A stretch of DNA of 64,000 nucleotides from Microbacterium arborescens (GTDB lineage Bacteria; Actinomycetota; Actinomycetes; Actinomycetales; Microbacteriaceae), in assembly GCF_030369635.1 (NCBI RefSeq), contig NZ_CP128474.1, positions 2,480,001-2,544,000 on the forward strand, given 5' to 3'. Of this stretch, positions 47,213 through 56,980 are shown piece by piece. Both the position numbers and the translations under genes were made by a program. The notes below the pieces were generated by a model. The model ran no database searches. It was not told the origin of the DNA and worked only from the letters and a program-made list of their open reading frames with translations. Numbering within the stretch: the stretch's first letter is position 1; every line of letters begins with the position of its first letter.

Positions 47213-49243
47213 TCACCGCAGAGGTGCGAGCTGCCGTTCCAGCACCGGCGCGAGGGTCCGCGCGTAGGAACTGGAGAGGTGGTTGTCATCCCGATACACG
47301 GCGACGTTGCCGACGACGGCTGGGCAGACGTCATCCGGACAGATCCACTCGGTCAGATCGACGTGCGTGATGCTCTCGCGCTGGAGGATGCGCGCCGGGT
47401 TGGCGGCCGCTAGCGAGCCGCTACGGGGCACGGAGCAGCCCTCCGGGTCGTCGGATTCGATGACGCAACCGAACATGTTGTAGCCGAACCGCGGGTTGTC
47501 TCGTACCGCGATGATCGGGATGTCGGCGGCGTCCATGCGGTCGATGAACCGTTCGATTCCCGGCCGGAGGCGCTCGTCCTCATCGCCGGCGTCAGCGGCG
47601 GTGACGATGGTCATGACCGCCGACGGCTTGATCGCCTCCACATGGCGGATCGCCGCCTCGCGCCACTGCGGGCAGAAGTCGGGATCGAAGCCGGGGTCGT
47701 CGAGGCCCATGGCACAGCCGCCGCGCACGAGCGTGATGACACCCCAGCCGCGCTGCTCCGCGATCGGCACGAGAGCCGCCGTCATCTGCTGCGCGTGGGA
47801 GTCGCCGATCACCGCAATCAGCTCGATTGCGCGCTGCGTGCCCGGCATCTCGGAGCACGAGCCGTGCAGGATGTCGTCGGTGATGGCGCGCGCGCCGCTG
47901 CACTCGAGTTCGAGCTGCACCCATTCGTCTTCGATCGCAGTCGCAAGCGGGATCATTGGCAGCTCCGGGTCAGGTTCGGAGACCTCGTCGTCGAAGAGCA
48001 CGTGCGCCCCGGGATTCGCAGTCAGCTGCTGCTCGGCGATCCGTTGCTCGCGGTACGCGGTCACCCCCTGCCATGTCCCGACGGGAACCACGACGACCAG
48101 AGCGGCGACGGCGACGACCGCGACCGAGGGCATGACGCTGCGTTCCGAGCGTCGCCACTGCCGCACGGGGTGGTCTACGGCGAAGGTCAGCAGCCTCGCG
48201 CACACCAGGGAGGCGGCGACGATCGCCACCCCACCCGCCACTCCGACCTCAGTTCGCTCGCGCACGACGAGCCACGTGACCAGGATCGGCCAGTGCACGA
48301 GATAGAGGCCGTAGGCGTCGCGGCCGGCGAGTCGAAGCGGGCGCGATGCGAGGAATCGGGCCGGCCCACGCCCCGCGTCGCCGGTTCCCGACACGACGAT
48401 CATCGCGGCGCAGACGACCGGCCACAGGGCGAGGTACCCGGGGAACCCGCCCTCGACGTCGAGCAGCACGCCGCAGCTGAGGAGCCCGGCGATGCCGGTC
48501 CAGCCGAGCACGGCGCTCAGCCTGGGCCCGGGCCGCAGGTGCGGGAGCGCGACGACCAGCAGCGACCCGGCGGCGAACTCCCACAGCCGGGCACCTGTGT
48601 CGAAGTAGGCGAGCTGCTGAGCGGCATCCGTCCGCACGATCGAGTACGCCAGCGACAGCACAAAGACCGCCCCGAATACCACCGCAACGACGGCGTCCGG
48701 AGACCGCCGGAAGCGCCGTATGACCAGGAGGCAGAGCGCGAAGAGCACCGCCCAGAGCACGAATGCCTGACCCTGCACGGAGAGCGACCAGAAGTGCTGG
48801 AGCGGGCTGGGCGCCTCGCCGCGGTTGTAGTAGTCCACCGCGTCTGCGGCCAGGACCCAGTTCTGGACGTAGAGCAGGGACGCCCACGTCTGCTCCCAAA
48901 GCGACCGCCACATCGTGGCGGGATAGAGCACGCGTGCCAGCAGAAGGACGAACAGGAGTGTCACGGCAGCAGCGGGAAGGAGCCGCCGGAACGTCCCGAC
49001 GAGCCGGCGCGCTATGTGCGGCGGTGCGCCGGTATGGATGCGGTGCAGGAACGTCCGCGTGAGGAAGAAGGCAGACAGCATCAGGAATACGTCGACCCCG
49101 CCCGAAACGCGCCCGAGCCACACGTGGTAGGTCACAACCAGCAGGATGGCGACGGCACGGAGGCCGTCGATGTCGGCGCGGTATCCCCAGCGATCCGCGT
49201 CCTGAACGCTGCCTTCCCCGCTGGGTCCCGCGTGATCGAACAT
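47213..49243 (-). CDS. Acyltransferase family 3 with C-terminal SGNH domain
   Basis: This 676-residue protein has an OafA-type membrane acyltransferase domain (about ten segments, with YRADIDGLRAVAILLVVTYH near residue 22 supplying the active histidine). It is fused to an extracytoplasmic SGNH hydrolase-like domain with AVIGDSHAQQ and a final DDNHLSSSYA (Ser and Asp-x-x-His of the triad). Such proteins O-acetylate exported glycans. ATG 49243 is used. A TTG at 49306 would add 21 residues, and neither has a good ribosome-binding site. It is the first gene of the lower-GC cassette. Confidence 0.85.
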   Translation of the reverse strand: MFDHAGPSGEGSVQDADRWGYRADIDGLRAVAILLVVTYHVWLGRVSGGVDVFLMLSAFFLTRTFLHRIHTGAPPHIARRLVGTFRRLLPAAAVTLLFVLLLARVLYPATMWRSLWEQTWASLLYVQNWVLAADAVDYYNRGEAPSPLQHFWSLSVQGQAFVLWAVLFALCLLVIRRFRRSPDAVVAVVFGAVFVLSLAYSIVRTDAAQQLAYFDTGARLWEFAAGSLLVVALPHLRPGPRLSAVLGWTGIAGLLSCGVLLDVEGGFPGYLALWPVVCAAMIVVSGTGDAGRGPARFLASRPLRLAGRDAYGLYLVHWPILVTWLVVRERTEVGVAGGVAIVAASLVCARLLTFAVDHPVRQWRRSERSVMPSVAVVAVAALVVVVPVGTWQGVTAYREQRIAEQQLTANPGAHVLFDDEVSEPDPELPMIPLATAIEDEWVQLELECSGARAITDDILHGSCSEMPGTQRAIELIAVIGDSHAQQMTAALVPIAEQRGWGVITLVRGGCAMGLDDPGFDPDFCPQWREAAIRHVEAIKPSAVMTIVTAADAGDEDERLRPGIERFIDRMDAADIPIIAVRDNPRFGYNMFGCVIESDDPEGCSVPRSGSLAAANPARILQRESITHVDLTEWICPDDVCPAVVGNVAVYRDDNHLSSSYARTLAPVLERQLAPLR

Positions 49244-49264
49244 CAAGACCGGCCGCCGTCTGCT

Positions 49265-49280
49265 GCCCCCGCGCGGGGGC
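49265..49280. terminator. Perfect GC palindrome, possible terminator
   Basis: GCCCCC-GCGC-GGGGGC, a perfect 16-bp palindrome between the oxidoreductase stop and the acyltransferase start. It could end the WbpB-like operon or act in the acyltransferase leader. Confidence 0.4.
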
Positions 49281-49333
49281 GCAGGCAGTCTGAAAGCACC
49301 CGTCAATTGTAAGACACGTGCAACGCGCGTTCG

Positions 49334-50332
49334 TCAGCTGACTGCAAGGTGACGCACAGCTCCACCGTCGGCCGCGGACGAGAGGGCGGCTTGTACGACC
49401 TCCAGCGTATGCAACGCTTCGTCCATCGAGGACAAATCGCTCGGTTCGCCTCGGACGGCGTCACGGAACGCTTCGAGTTCAGCGCGTAAAGGCTCCTTCT
49501 TCGCGAAGGCAAATCGTGTGATGTCACCTTCCGATACGCCTCGAAAAGTCGACACGGACTCCCATTCAAGAGCCTCCGTGCCGTTCGCAAAGAACGTCAG
49601 ATCCCCTGTGGCGGTGTCGGCGATGAACGTCCCTCGCTCGCCGGTGACGACCGTGATGCGCTCCTTCATCGGGCTGAGCCAGTTGATGAGGTGGCTGACG
49701 ATGGTGCCGGTTCGCAACCTCCCGGTCATGGCGATCATGTCTTCATGCTGCCGCCCGCTTTTGAACGTCGTCTGGGCAGAGATCGTGTCGTATGTCGATT
49801 GCGTGATCCATGCTGTCAGGTCCACGTCGTGCGTCCCGAGGTCTTTCGCTACCCCAACGTCGCCGATCCGCGCTGGGAAGGTGCTCTGCCGACGGGTTGC
49901 CACCTGGTAGACAGAGCCGGCGTCGCCCGCTGCCAACCTCATTCGCAGCTGCTGGAGCGCCGGGTTGAAGCGTTCTACGTGCCCGACGGCCCCGACAAGT
50001 CCGCGGGTCCGGAACGCCTCGCCGACGGCTCGCCCCGATTGAGAGTCGTCCGCGATCGGCTTCTCGACGAGGGTGTGGACGTCAGCCTCGGCAAGCGCGA
50101 TCGCCGCTTCGGCATGGAAGCGAGTGGGAATTGCCACGACAGCAATGTCGATGCCGGCATTGATGAGAGCTCGGACGTCGTCCAGGATGGGGAGCCCCTG
50201 CGCGACGCGATGGGGGTCGCCCCCGGGGTCCGCGACCGCGACGAGTTCGATCCCGTCGATATCGCGAAGCAGACGAGCATGGTGTCGACCCATCATGCCC
50301 AGCCCGAGGAGTCCTGCGCGTAGAGACCTCAT
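49334..50332 (-). CDS. Gfo/Idh/MocA oxidoreductase, WbpB-like
   Basis: A 332-residue enzyme. The N-terminal Rossmann domain (GLLGLGMMGRHHARLL) binds NAD(P). EKPIADD carries the catalytic-site lysine of the family, and KDLGTHDVDL matches the conserved aspartate/histidine region. With the WbpE-like and WbpD-like genes directly upstream it fits the C3 oxidation of UDP-GlcNAc uronic acid. ATG 50332 overlaps the aminotransferase stop by 1 nt. GTG one codon earlier is an alternative. Confidence 0.82.
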   Translation of the reverse strand: MRSLRAGLLGLGMMGRHHARLLRDIDGIELVAVADPGGDPHRVAQGLPILDDVRALINAGIDIAVVAIPTRFHAEAAIALAEADVHTLVEKPIADDSQSGRAVGEAFRTRGLVGAVGHVERFNPALQQLRMRLAAGDAGSVYQVATRRQSTFPARIGDVGVAKDLGTHDVDLTAWITQSTYDTISAQTTFKSGRQHEDMIAMTGRLRTGTIVSHLINWLSPMKERITVVTGERGTFIADTATGDLTFFANGTEALEWESVSTFRGVSEGDITRFAFAKKEPLRAELEAFRDAVRGEPSDLSSMDEALHTLEVVQAALSSAADGGAVRHLAVS

Positions 50333-51426
50333 CACCGCGTGCCATTCGCGAGGTAGTTGACTGCACTCACAATGCGATCGAGATCGCTGTCCGAGAGGGA
50401 GGGGTGGACTGGCAGCGACAGGACCTCTCGTGCCGCCCGCTCGGTCTCCGGGAGGTGAAGCTCTCGAGCATACTTAGCAAGTGACGGCAACCGATGATTG
50501 GGAATCGGGTAATAAACCCCGCTGCCGATGTTGAACTCCTCGCGCAGTGCTAGAGCGAACCGGTCCCGCCCCGCCGGGATGCGGACGGTGTACTGGTGAT
50601 AGACATGGCTCGAATCCTCGCGGACCGTAGGAAGCCCCACTCCGCGCAGGTTCTGGTCGAGGAACGCGGCATGAGCACGTCGAATCTCAGTCCATCCGTC
50701 CACTTTCGTCAGTTGGACACGACCGATCGCCGCGTGGATGTCGGTCATACGCGCATTGAACCCGACGATCTCATTCTCGTATTGCTTCTCCATGCCTTGG
50801 TTCCGGAGTAAGCGAACGGTGCGAGCCACTTCCGTGTCCCTCGCGACCACCATCCCTCCTTCGCCACTGGTCATGTTCTTCGTCGGATAGAGCGAGAACA
50901 TGGCGACATCGCCGAGGGTCCCGACAGGACGACCATTCACGGCCGCGCCGTGCGCCTGAGCTGAGTCCTCGATCACGAGCAGGTCGTGCTGCCTTGCGAG
51001 CGTAACGATCTCTGCCATCCGCGCGGGGTGACCGTAGAGGTGGACCGGCATGATCGCTCGTGTGCGCGGCGTGACCGCCGCCTCCACCGCGGCGGGATCG
51101 AGCGTGTAGGTGGAGGAGTCAATGTCAGCGAAGACGGGGGTCGCTCCGGCCAGCACGACGCTGTTGCCGGTCGCCGCGAAAGTGAACGACGGGACGATGA
51201 CCTCGTCGCCCGGGCCGATCCCAGCCGCGAGCAGACCGAGGTGGAGGCCCGCAGTACCCGAGTTGACCGCCACTGTGGGCCTGTCCAGTACAAAATGCGC
51301 CGAGAACTCTTCCTCGAACTGTGCAACCTCCGGTCCTTGCGCCACCATCCCGCCACGTAGGACTCGGTCGACTGCCTCTCGCTCCTCGGCCCCGATGATC
51401 GGCTTCGCCGCGGGAATGAACTCCAT
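50332..51426 (-). CDS. DegT/DnrJ/EryC1 sugar aminotransferase, WbpE-like
   Basis: This 364-residue PLP enzyme has the Schiff-base lysine K183 in SLYPTKNMTSGEGG, VIEDSAQAHGA for the pyridine nitrogen, and NSGTAGLHLGL for phosphate binding. It should transaminate a 3-keto (or 4-keto) nucleotide sugar with glutamate. It sits between a WbpB-like dehydrogenase and a WbpD-like acetyltransferase with 1-nt overlaps on both sides, the classic order for making a 3-acetamido sugar acid. Confidence 0.88.
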   Translation of the reverse strand: MEFIPAAKPIIGAEEREAVDRVLRGGMVAQGPEVAQFEEEFSAHFVLDRPTVAVNSGTAGLHLGLLAAGIGPGDEVIVPSFTFAATGNSVVLAGATPVFADIDSSTYTLDPAAVEAAVTPRTRAIMPVHLYGHPARMAEIVTLARQHDLLVIEDSAQAHGAAVNGRPVGTLGDVAMFSLYPTKNMTSGEGGMVVARDTEVARTVRLLRNQGMEKQYENEIVGFNARMTDIHAAIGRVQLTKVDGWTEIRRAHAAFLDQNLRGVGLPTVREDSSHVYHQYTVRIPAGRDRFALALREEFNIGSGVYYPIPNHRLPSLAKYARELHLPETERAAREVLSLPVHPSLSDSDLDRIVSAVNYLANGTR

Positions 51427-52061
51427 CACTTGTCCTCCATAATCAGCACGCCTTCGCGTTCCGCGAAGCGGTCGCCCGTGACTGGGCATGACCAGGCGCA
51501 TCCACCGTCGTTCTTCAGCGGCACCCCGGCCGGCCCGACCCATCCGATTCGGCGAGCCGGGATGCCCGCAACGAGCGCGTACGGAGGCACATCCCGCGTG
51601 ACGACTGCGCCCGCTGCAACTGTCGCCCACTCACCGATCTCAAGAGGCGCCACGCAAGTAGCGTTGGCACCGATCGACGCACCACGACGAATGGTCACAC
51701 CGACGGCTTGCCAATCAGATGCACTCTTGAGCTCCCCGACCGGTGAAACCGCGCGCGGGAACGCGTCGTTTGTGAGGACGACCGCAGGACCGATGAACAC
51801 GCCATCCTCGATCACCGCCGGCTCATACACGAGCGCATAATTCTGAATCTTGCAGCGATCACCGACAGACACTCCGGAGCCGATGTACGCGCCCCGACCG
51901 ATGATCACGTCGCACCCGATGCGCGCTTCTTCTCGGACCTGCGCGAGGTGCCAGACAACCGCCCCTTCACCGACGTCGGCCGACTCGCTGACGTTCGCGC
52001 TGTCTTCTATATGCGCCCGCCGACGTTCAGGGGACAACGAACTATCAGGATGACCGGTCAC
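51426..52061 (-). CDS. Hexapeptide-repeat N-acetyltransferase, WbpD-like
   Basis: This 211-residue enzyme is a left-handed beta-helix with many hexad repeats (about 15-175: GEGAVVWHLAQVREEARIG, VIIGRGAYIGSGVSVGDRC). It fits transfer of acetyl from acetyl-CoA to the 3-amino group made by the neighbouring aminotransferase. About 35 residues past the helix contain CAWSCPVTGDRF, with two cysteines, a tail common in this subfamily. GTG 52061 has TAGGAT eight nt upstream and opens the wbpD-E-B-like operon. Confidence 0.85.
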   Translation of the reverse strand: MTGHPDSSLSPERRRAHIEDSANVSESADVGEGAVVWHLAQVREEARIGCDVIIGRGAYIGSGVSVGDRCKIQNYALVYEPAVIEDGVFIGPAVVLTNDAFPRAVSPVGELKSASDWQAVGVTIRRGASIGANATCVAPLEIGEWATVAAGAVVTRDVPPYALVAGIPARRIGWVGPAGVPLKNDGGCAWSCPVTGDRFAEREGVLIMEDK

Positions 52062-52069
52062 GAGTGACG

Positions 52070-52075
52070 ATCCTA
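52070..52075 (-). promoter_or_regulatory. Candidate leaderless -10 for the WbpD-like operon
   Basis: Minus strand TAGGAT, eight nt (CGTCACTC), then GTG 52061. Confidence 0.45.
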
Positions 52076-52176
52076 CCGTCGACGCACCGCGCGGTCTGTG
52101 CCGAGGAGGGCGGAAGAATCGAACCCAGGAGTCGCACGTCTACAGTAGGAATTCGCCCTCGACGAAACGGTGTCAC

Positions 52177-53511
52177 ATGTCAGACGTTCCCCCGGCAGAA
52201 GCCAGCGGTCCCCGGCGGCTGTCAGGGGTGTTGTTCCATGCTCGCGCACACGCGCGAGGTCTTGCGTCGGTGGCCGCGGCAAGCGGGATCGGCATCCTTG
52301 CCACCTTCGGGTTCCAACTGCTCAGCGCCCGCTACCTTGCGCCAGCGGACTTCGGACTGTTTGCGGCGTTCCTTGTCATTGTGAATGTTGCAGCAGTCGG
52401 CAGCGCAGCCATCCAAAACCACGTCACGGTCAACACTGCTCGATTGAGCCGGGACGCCGAGACGCATCCTTCGGCGGGCCGTCGTGGATGGCCGAAAGAC
52501 GCGGTGCTGTTGGGCACCGCCGCCGCCATCGGCGTTGCAGCAGTCTCGCCCCTGCTCGCGCACAACCTCGACACCACAGCCCCCATCGTCATCGCTGCCG
52601 CCTGCACGATACCGCTCAGCCTCGTCTTCGCGGACTCACTCGGCCTTCTCCAGGGATCGGGACGGGTGGGCGCCGCTGTCTGGTGGTCGACCTCGTCACA
52701 AGTGATCCGCATCGTGCTGCTCCTCGCCGCCATCGGAATCGGGGCCGGCCTGGCTGGTGTTGTCGGTTCCGTCGTGGCCGCGGTGGCCGCCACGACAGTT
52801 GGTGCGCTACTCCACACGCGACGGATCCGGAGGCCACGCGCGAGCGTCTTCAGCGGCACGGGCTTGGCGATCGTCGCGCTCACAGTCGGCTTCGCCTGGC
52901 TCACCAGCGCTGATGTTTTGTTCGTCCGGGCGACCGCGCACCCCCAGGATGCCGGCGCCTACGCTGCTGCCACCGTTCTCGTCAAAGCCGGACTCCTCCT
53001 TCCCGCGACGCTGTCGTTCTACCTCCTTCCTCGGTTCGTGCGCAATAGCGGAGACGCCGCGCTCACCCGGACCGGCGTCCTCGCCACCCTGGCCATATCA
53101 CTCGGCACAAGCATCGCCATGATCGTGGTTTTCATCGCCGCCGGGGGCTGGATCGTCGGTCTTCTCTACGACGACGAGTACGCTCGGACGAGCGAGTTTC
53201 TCGTTGCCGCCTCCATCGCTTACGCGCCGTGGATAGCCGCGCAAGGATTGATGGTCAAAATGACAGCATCGGCTTCGCGGCCAGCGGTCGCTGTCGTTTG
53301 GATGGCGGTCCTGGCTCAGGGGATAGCGTTCCCGCTGATCCTCCCTGACATCTTCGCGATGCTGTGGATGATGGGCGCGATCGGCGCCATTGCCCTCGTT
53401 GCGTTCATGCTGATCGAGTGGTTCGGCCCGACCACCGGCCAGTTGCGGTCGAGGACACGAGCGAAAGTGTTCAGCCGAGATAGCCGCGGTTCGAGAGATC
53501 CTCGACGATGA
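52177..53511 (+). CDS. Wzx-like oligosaccharide flippase
   Basis: This 444-residue polytopic protein has about twelve membrane segments and the MATE/MOP-type polysaccharide flippase pattern (GIGILATFGFQLLSARYLAPADFGLFAAF at the start). It would move undecaprenyl-linked repeat units across the membrane. It is the only + strand gene in the 47-56 kb cassette. Its last 41 bp overlap the convergent epimerase gene, giving a basic C-terminus (RGSRDPRR). Codon choice looks less GC-rich than in the core genes. The start is ATG 52177, and TACAGT about 30 nt upstream may be its -10. Confidence 0.85.
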   Translation: MSDVPPAEASGPRRLSGVLFHARAHARGLASVAAASGIGILATFGFQLLSARYLAPADFGLFAAFLVIVNVAAVGSAAIQNHVTVNTARLSRDAETHPSAGRRGWPKDAVLLGTAAAIGVAAVSPLLAHNLDTTAPIVIAAACTIPLSLVFADSLGLLQGSGRVGAAVWWSTSSQVIRIVLLLAAIGIGAGLAGVVGSVVAAVAATTVGALLHTRRIRRPRASVFSGTGLAIVALTVGFAWLTSADVLFVRATAHPQDAGAYAAATVLVKAGLLLPATLSFYLLPRFVRNSGDAALTRTGVLATLAISLGTSIAMIVVFIAAGGWIVGLLYDDEYARTSEFLVAASIAYAPWIAAQGLMVKMTASASRPAVAVVWMAVLAQGIAFPLILPDIFAMLWMMGAIGAIALVAFMLIEWFGPTTGQLRSRTRAKVFSRDSRGSRDPRR

Positions 53512-54541
53512 TGTCGGCCGGCGATTCGCCCGCGTCGACATCGACCACTCGATATTCTTCGAAGTTCCTCAGGAAGTCCGCGACCGCGTTCGCATCCCAA
53601 CGAGAGAGCACCGCGCTGGACCCGATCCCTTCTCGACTTTCGCTCACCTTCCGGTGCACCAGCGTGGGCACTCCGAAGACCGCTGCCTCCTGCTGGATGC
53701 CCCCGGAGTCCGTCACGATGAAGCGAGCTCCCCGCATGAGCGCAACGAATGCAGCGTGCTCCAGTTTCGCCTGGACGACGAACTTCACAAGTCCGAGCTC
53801 TGCGATCGTCGCCTCAATGGCGTCCCGAGAATAGGAATCGACGATGAGACGCATGCTCACCGGGCTGCTCGCCTCCAGCGTTCGAAGGGTCTCACGCACC
53901 AGCGCGGCGTTGGAGATGAACTCGAAACGGTGGAGAAGGACCAGGCCATAGCGATCAGCGTCCAGGGCCTCTGCACCTGCCGCATCACGGACGGCATCCT
54001 TTGCCGTGTTGCCGTGGGTGATGACGACGTTGCGTCGACCGGCAAGGTTGCGCGCGGACTCATCGTCCGGTGCGTAATGGATGCTGGCGAAGCGACCCAC
54101 GATGCGCCGATCGAGTTCCTCAGGGAAAGGGTGTCGCCAGTTACCAGATCGAAGGCCGGCTTCGACGTGCGCGACAGGAAGACGTAGGAACCGCCCGATG
54201 AATGTACCCAGCACCGTCGTCATCGTGTCACCGTGAACGACGACGATCGACCCCGAGGGCAGCGAACGACGAGTCTTCCCAAGATTCAGAAGTGCCCACT
54301 TCCCGACCGACGCGATCCACCCCAGCATCTGGACGGGCGATTTGAGGGGCTTTCCGCGCCACCCGTTCGCGATCACGCGGTCAGGCTCGGGCAGCCCGAG
54401 TTCGGGGATGGCCCGGCGTAACGCTTCGGTGTGCTGCTGGGTTACCCACTGCTCAAAGGCCGCCCCACGCGCAGCCAATCGGCGCATCACGGGCGCAATC
54501 TTGATTGCCTCGGCGGTCGTTCCGTAGATGAAAATGATCAT
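53471..54541 (-). CDS. UDP-N-acetylglucosamine 2-epimerase family, WecB/WbpI-like
   Basis: This 356-residue two-domain epimerase has FIYGTTAEAIKIAPVMR at the N-terminus, HGDTMTT and HVEAGLRSGN in the first domain, and VTDSGGIQQEAAVFGVPTLVHR in the nucleotide-binding domain. It inverts C2 of a UDP-GlcNAc-type sugar. Beside the wbpB/E/D-like genes it most likely makes the ManNAc-configured di-acetamido uronic acid. The ATG overlaps the upstream GT2 stop by 4 nt. The 3' end overlaps the flippase gene on the opposite strand. Confidence 0.85.
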   Translation of the reverse strand: MIIFIYGTTAEAIKIAPVMRRLAARGAAFEQWVTQQHTEALRRAIPELGLPEPDRVIANGWRGKPLKSPVQMLGWIASVGKWALLNLGKTRRSLPSGSIVVVHGDTMTTVLGTFIGRFLRLPVAHVEAGLRSGNWRHPFPEELDRRIVGRFASIHYAPDDESARNLAGRRNVVITHGNTAKDAVRDAAGAEALDADRYGLVLLHRFEFISNAALVRETLRTLEASSPVSMRLIVDSYSRDAIEATIAELGLVKFVVQAKLEHAAFVALMRGARFIVTDSGGIQQEAAVFGVPTLVHRKVSESREGIGSSAVLSRWDANAVADFLRNFEEYRVVDVDAGESPADIIVEDLSNRGYLG

Positions 54542-55629
54542 GAGTTCTCCTGAGAGCGAGGGTCGATCGCGTCGTTACGTCGTAGGAACGCACGTCGATG
54601 CACGACGATGCCCCGCACGAGTCCGCCCCAAAACGGAACGACGAACGACGGGAGGTGCAGGAGGTACGCAAGTGCTGCCCGCGGCGCGACCCCTAGCCGT
54701 AGGGCCACGGCCGAGGGGAGGGCGGCTAGGGCGACTCCGGCAAGCCCCACACCGATAGCCACGCCGGCTCGACGGGAGACGAGAAGTCCGACGATCACCG
54801 CTACGACTACACCCGGTGCCGCGGCCGCGATGAGCAGTGCCGCGGAACGCGCCGTCCCAGTACCTGCGTAGCTGTCTACGAAGAGTGTGCCGCGCTGATA
54901 GGTGTGTGAGATGAACGCCCTGTACGTCGTCCGAGGCCGGTACCAACCGGCAAAGCCGGGGTCGAGACGAATCGGAGTCCGTTGCGCTATGGCACGCAGG
55001 ATCCGCGTGTCGTCGGACATCAGATGCGCGTCTCCCTCCGGCGCGGCTTCGCGAAACACGTCCCGTAGCAGATCGCGAGGCGCGAAGAAAAGGCCCGTGC
55101 CCTTGGGGGCTTGATCGAAGGTCTCCGTCGTCAGATCGAAGGGACGGGGACGTCGGAGGTATCGCCGCCAGAAGATCTGGACGGGAACCTCCCAGAAACG
55201 CCCGATGAGGGGGGCGTCATCGACAGTGGGTACGTGACCGTTCCATGCGGTCGGAGCATCGGCTCGTCCGCTCTGCCGAACGAGATAGCCGAGCGCGTGC
55301 GGTTCAATGAGGACGCGTGAGTCCATGAGGAGAATGTGGTCATTGGACGCAGCCTCGAGACCGGCCAGGCGGGCGCGGAAGCGGCCGAGGTTCTTCTGAG
55401 ACACAACTCGCAAGGTGCCGGGAAAGCCACCGCGGATACTGTCCAGCACAGCGAGCGTGTCATCCGTTGATCCGTCGTCGACAACCACCAGTTCGATGGG
55501 AACCTCGACGCGTCGAGCCGCCTCGGCGAGCGACGCGATGGTTGACGCGAGCCATCGTGCAGAGTTGAACGCGGGCATCACGACCGAGATGGCGGTCAAC
55601 CGCGAGGCCTTCCAAAGTCCAGACTGCAC
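54538..55629 (-). CDS. Membrane-associated GT2 glycosyltransferase
   Basis: A 363-residue protein. The GT-A domain (about 12-240) has VVMPAFNSARWL, VVDDGSTDDT, KNLGRFRARLAGLEAA and the metal-site region LLMDSRVLIEP (DSR instead of DxD). Two or three membrane segments follow (about 265-345). It probably adds a sugar to a lipid-linked intermediate. GTG 55629 is chosen because TAGGGT ends six nt upstream. It is the first gene of a two-gene unit with the epimerase. Confidence 0.82.
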   Translation of the reverse strand: MQSGLWKASRLTAISVVMPAFNSARWLASTIASLAEAARRVEVPIELVVVDDGSTDDTLAVLDSIRGGFPGTLRVVSQKNLGRFRARLAGLEAASNDHILLMDSRVLIEPHALGYLVRQSGRADAPTAWNGHVPTVDDAPLIGRFWEVPVQIFWRRYLRRPRPFDLTTETFDQAPKGTGLFFAPRDLLRDVFREAAPEGDAHLMSDDTRILRAIAQRTPIRLDPGFAGWYRPRTTYRAFISHTYQRGTLFVDSYAGTGTARSAALLIAAAAPGVVVAVIVGLLVSRRAGVAIGVGLAGVALAALPSAVALRLGVAPRAALAYLLHLPSFVVPFWGGLVRGIVVHRRAFLRRNDAIDPRSQENS

Positions 55630-55635
55630 GTCATC

Positions 55636-55641
55636 ACCCTA
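55636..55641 (-). promoter_or_regulatory. Candidate leaderless -10 for the GT2-epimerase unit
   Basis: Minus strand TAGGGT, six nt (GATGAC), then GTG 55629. Confidence 0.5.
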
Positions 55642-55677
55642 ACGAAGACGTCCGACAACCCCGGTGGAGCCGATCGC

Positions 55678-56931
<1,254 letters not shown>

Positions 56932-56980
56932 TCAGCTACGATGGCATGTCGAATTGTCGCAGTGACGGAGTCGGGATCGA

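Noticed and set aside
49243..49306. TTG 49306 as the start of the acyltransferase
   Set aside because: TTG with no ribosome-binding site adds an atypical Arg/Pro-rich 21 residues. ATG 49243 still leaves about 20 residues before the first conserved motif.
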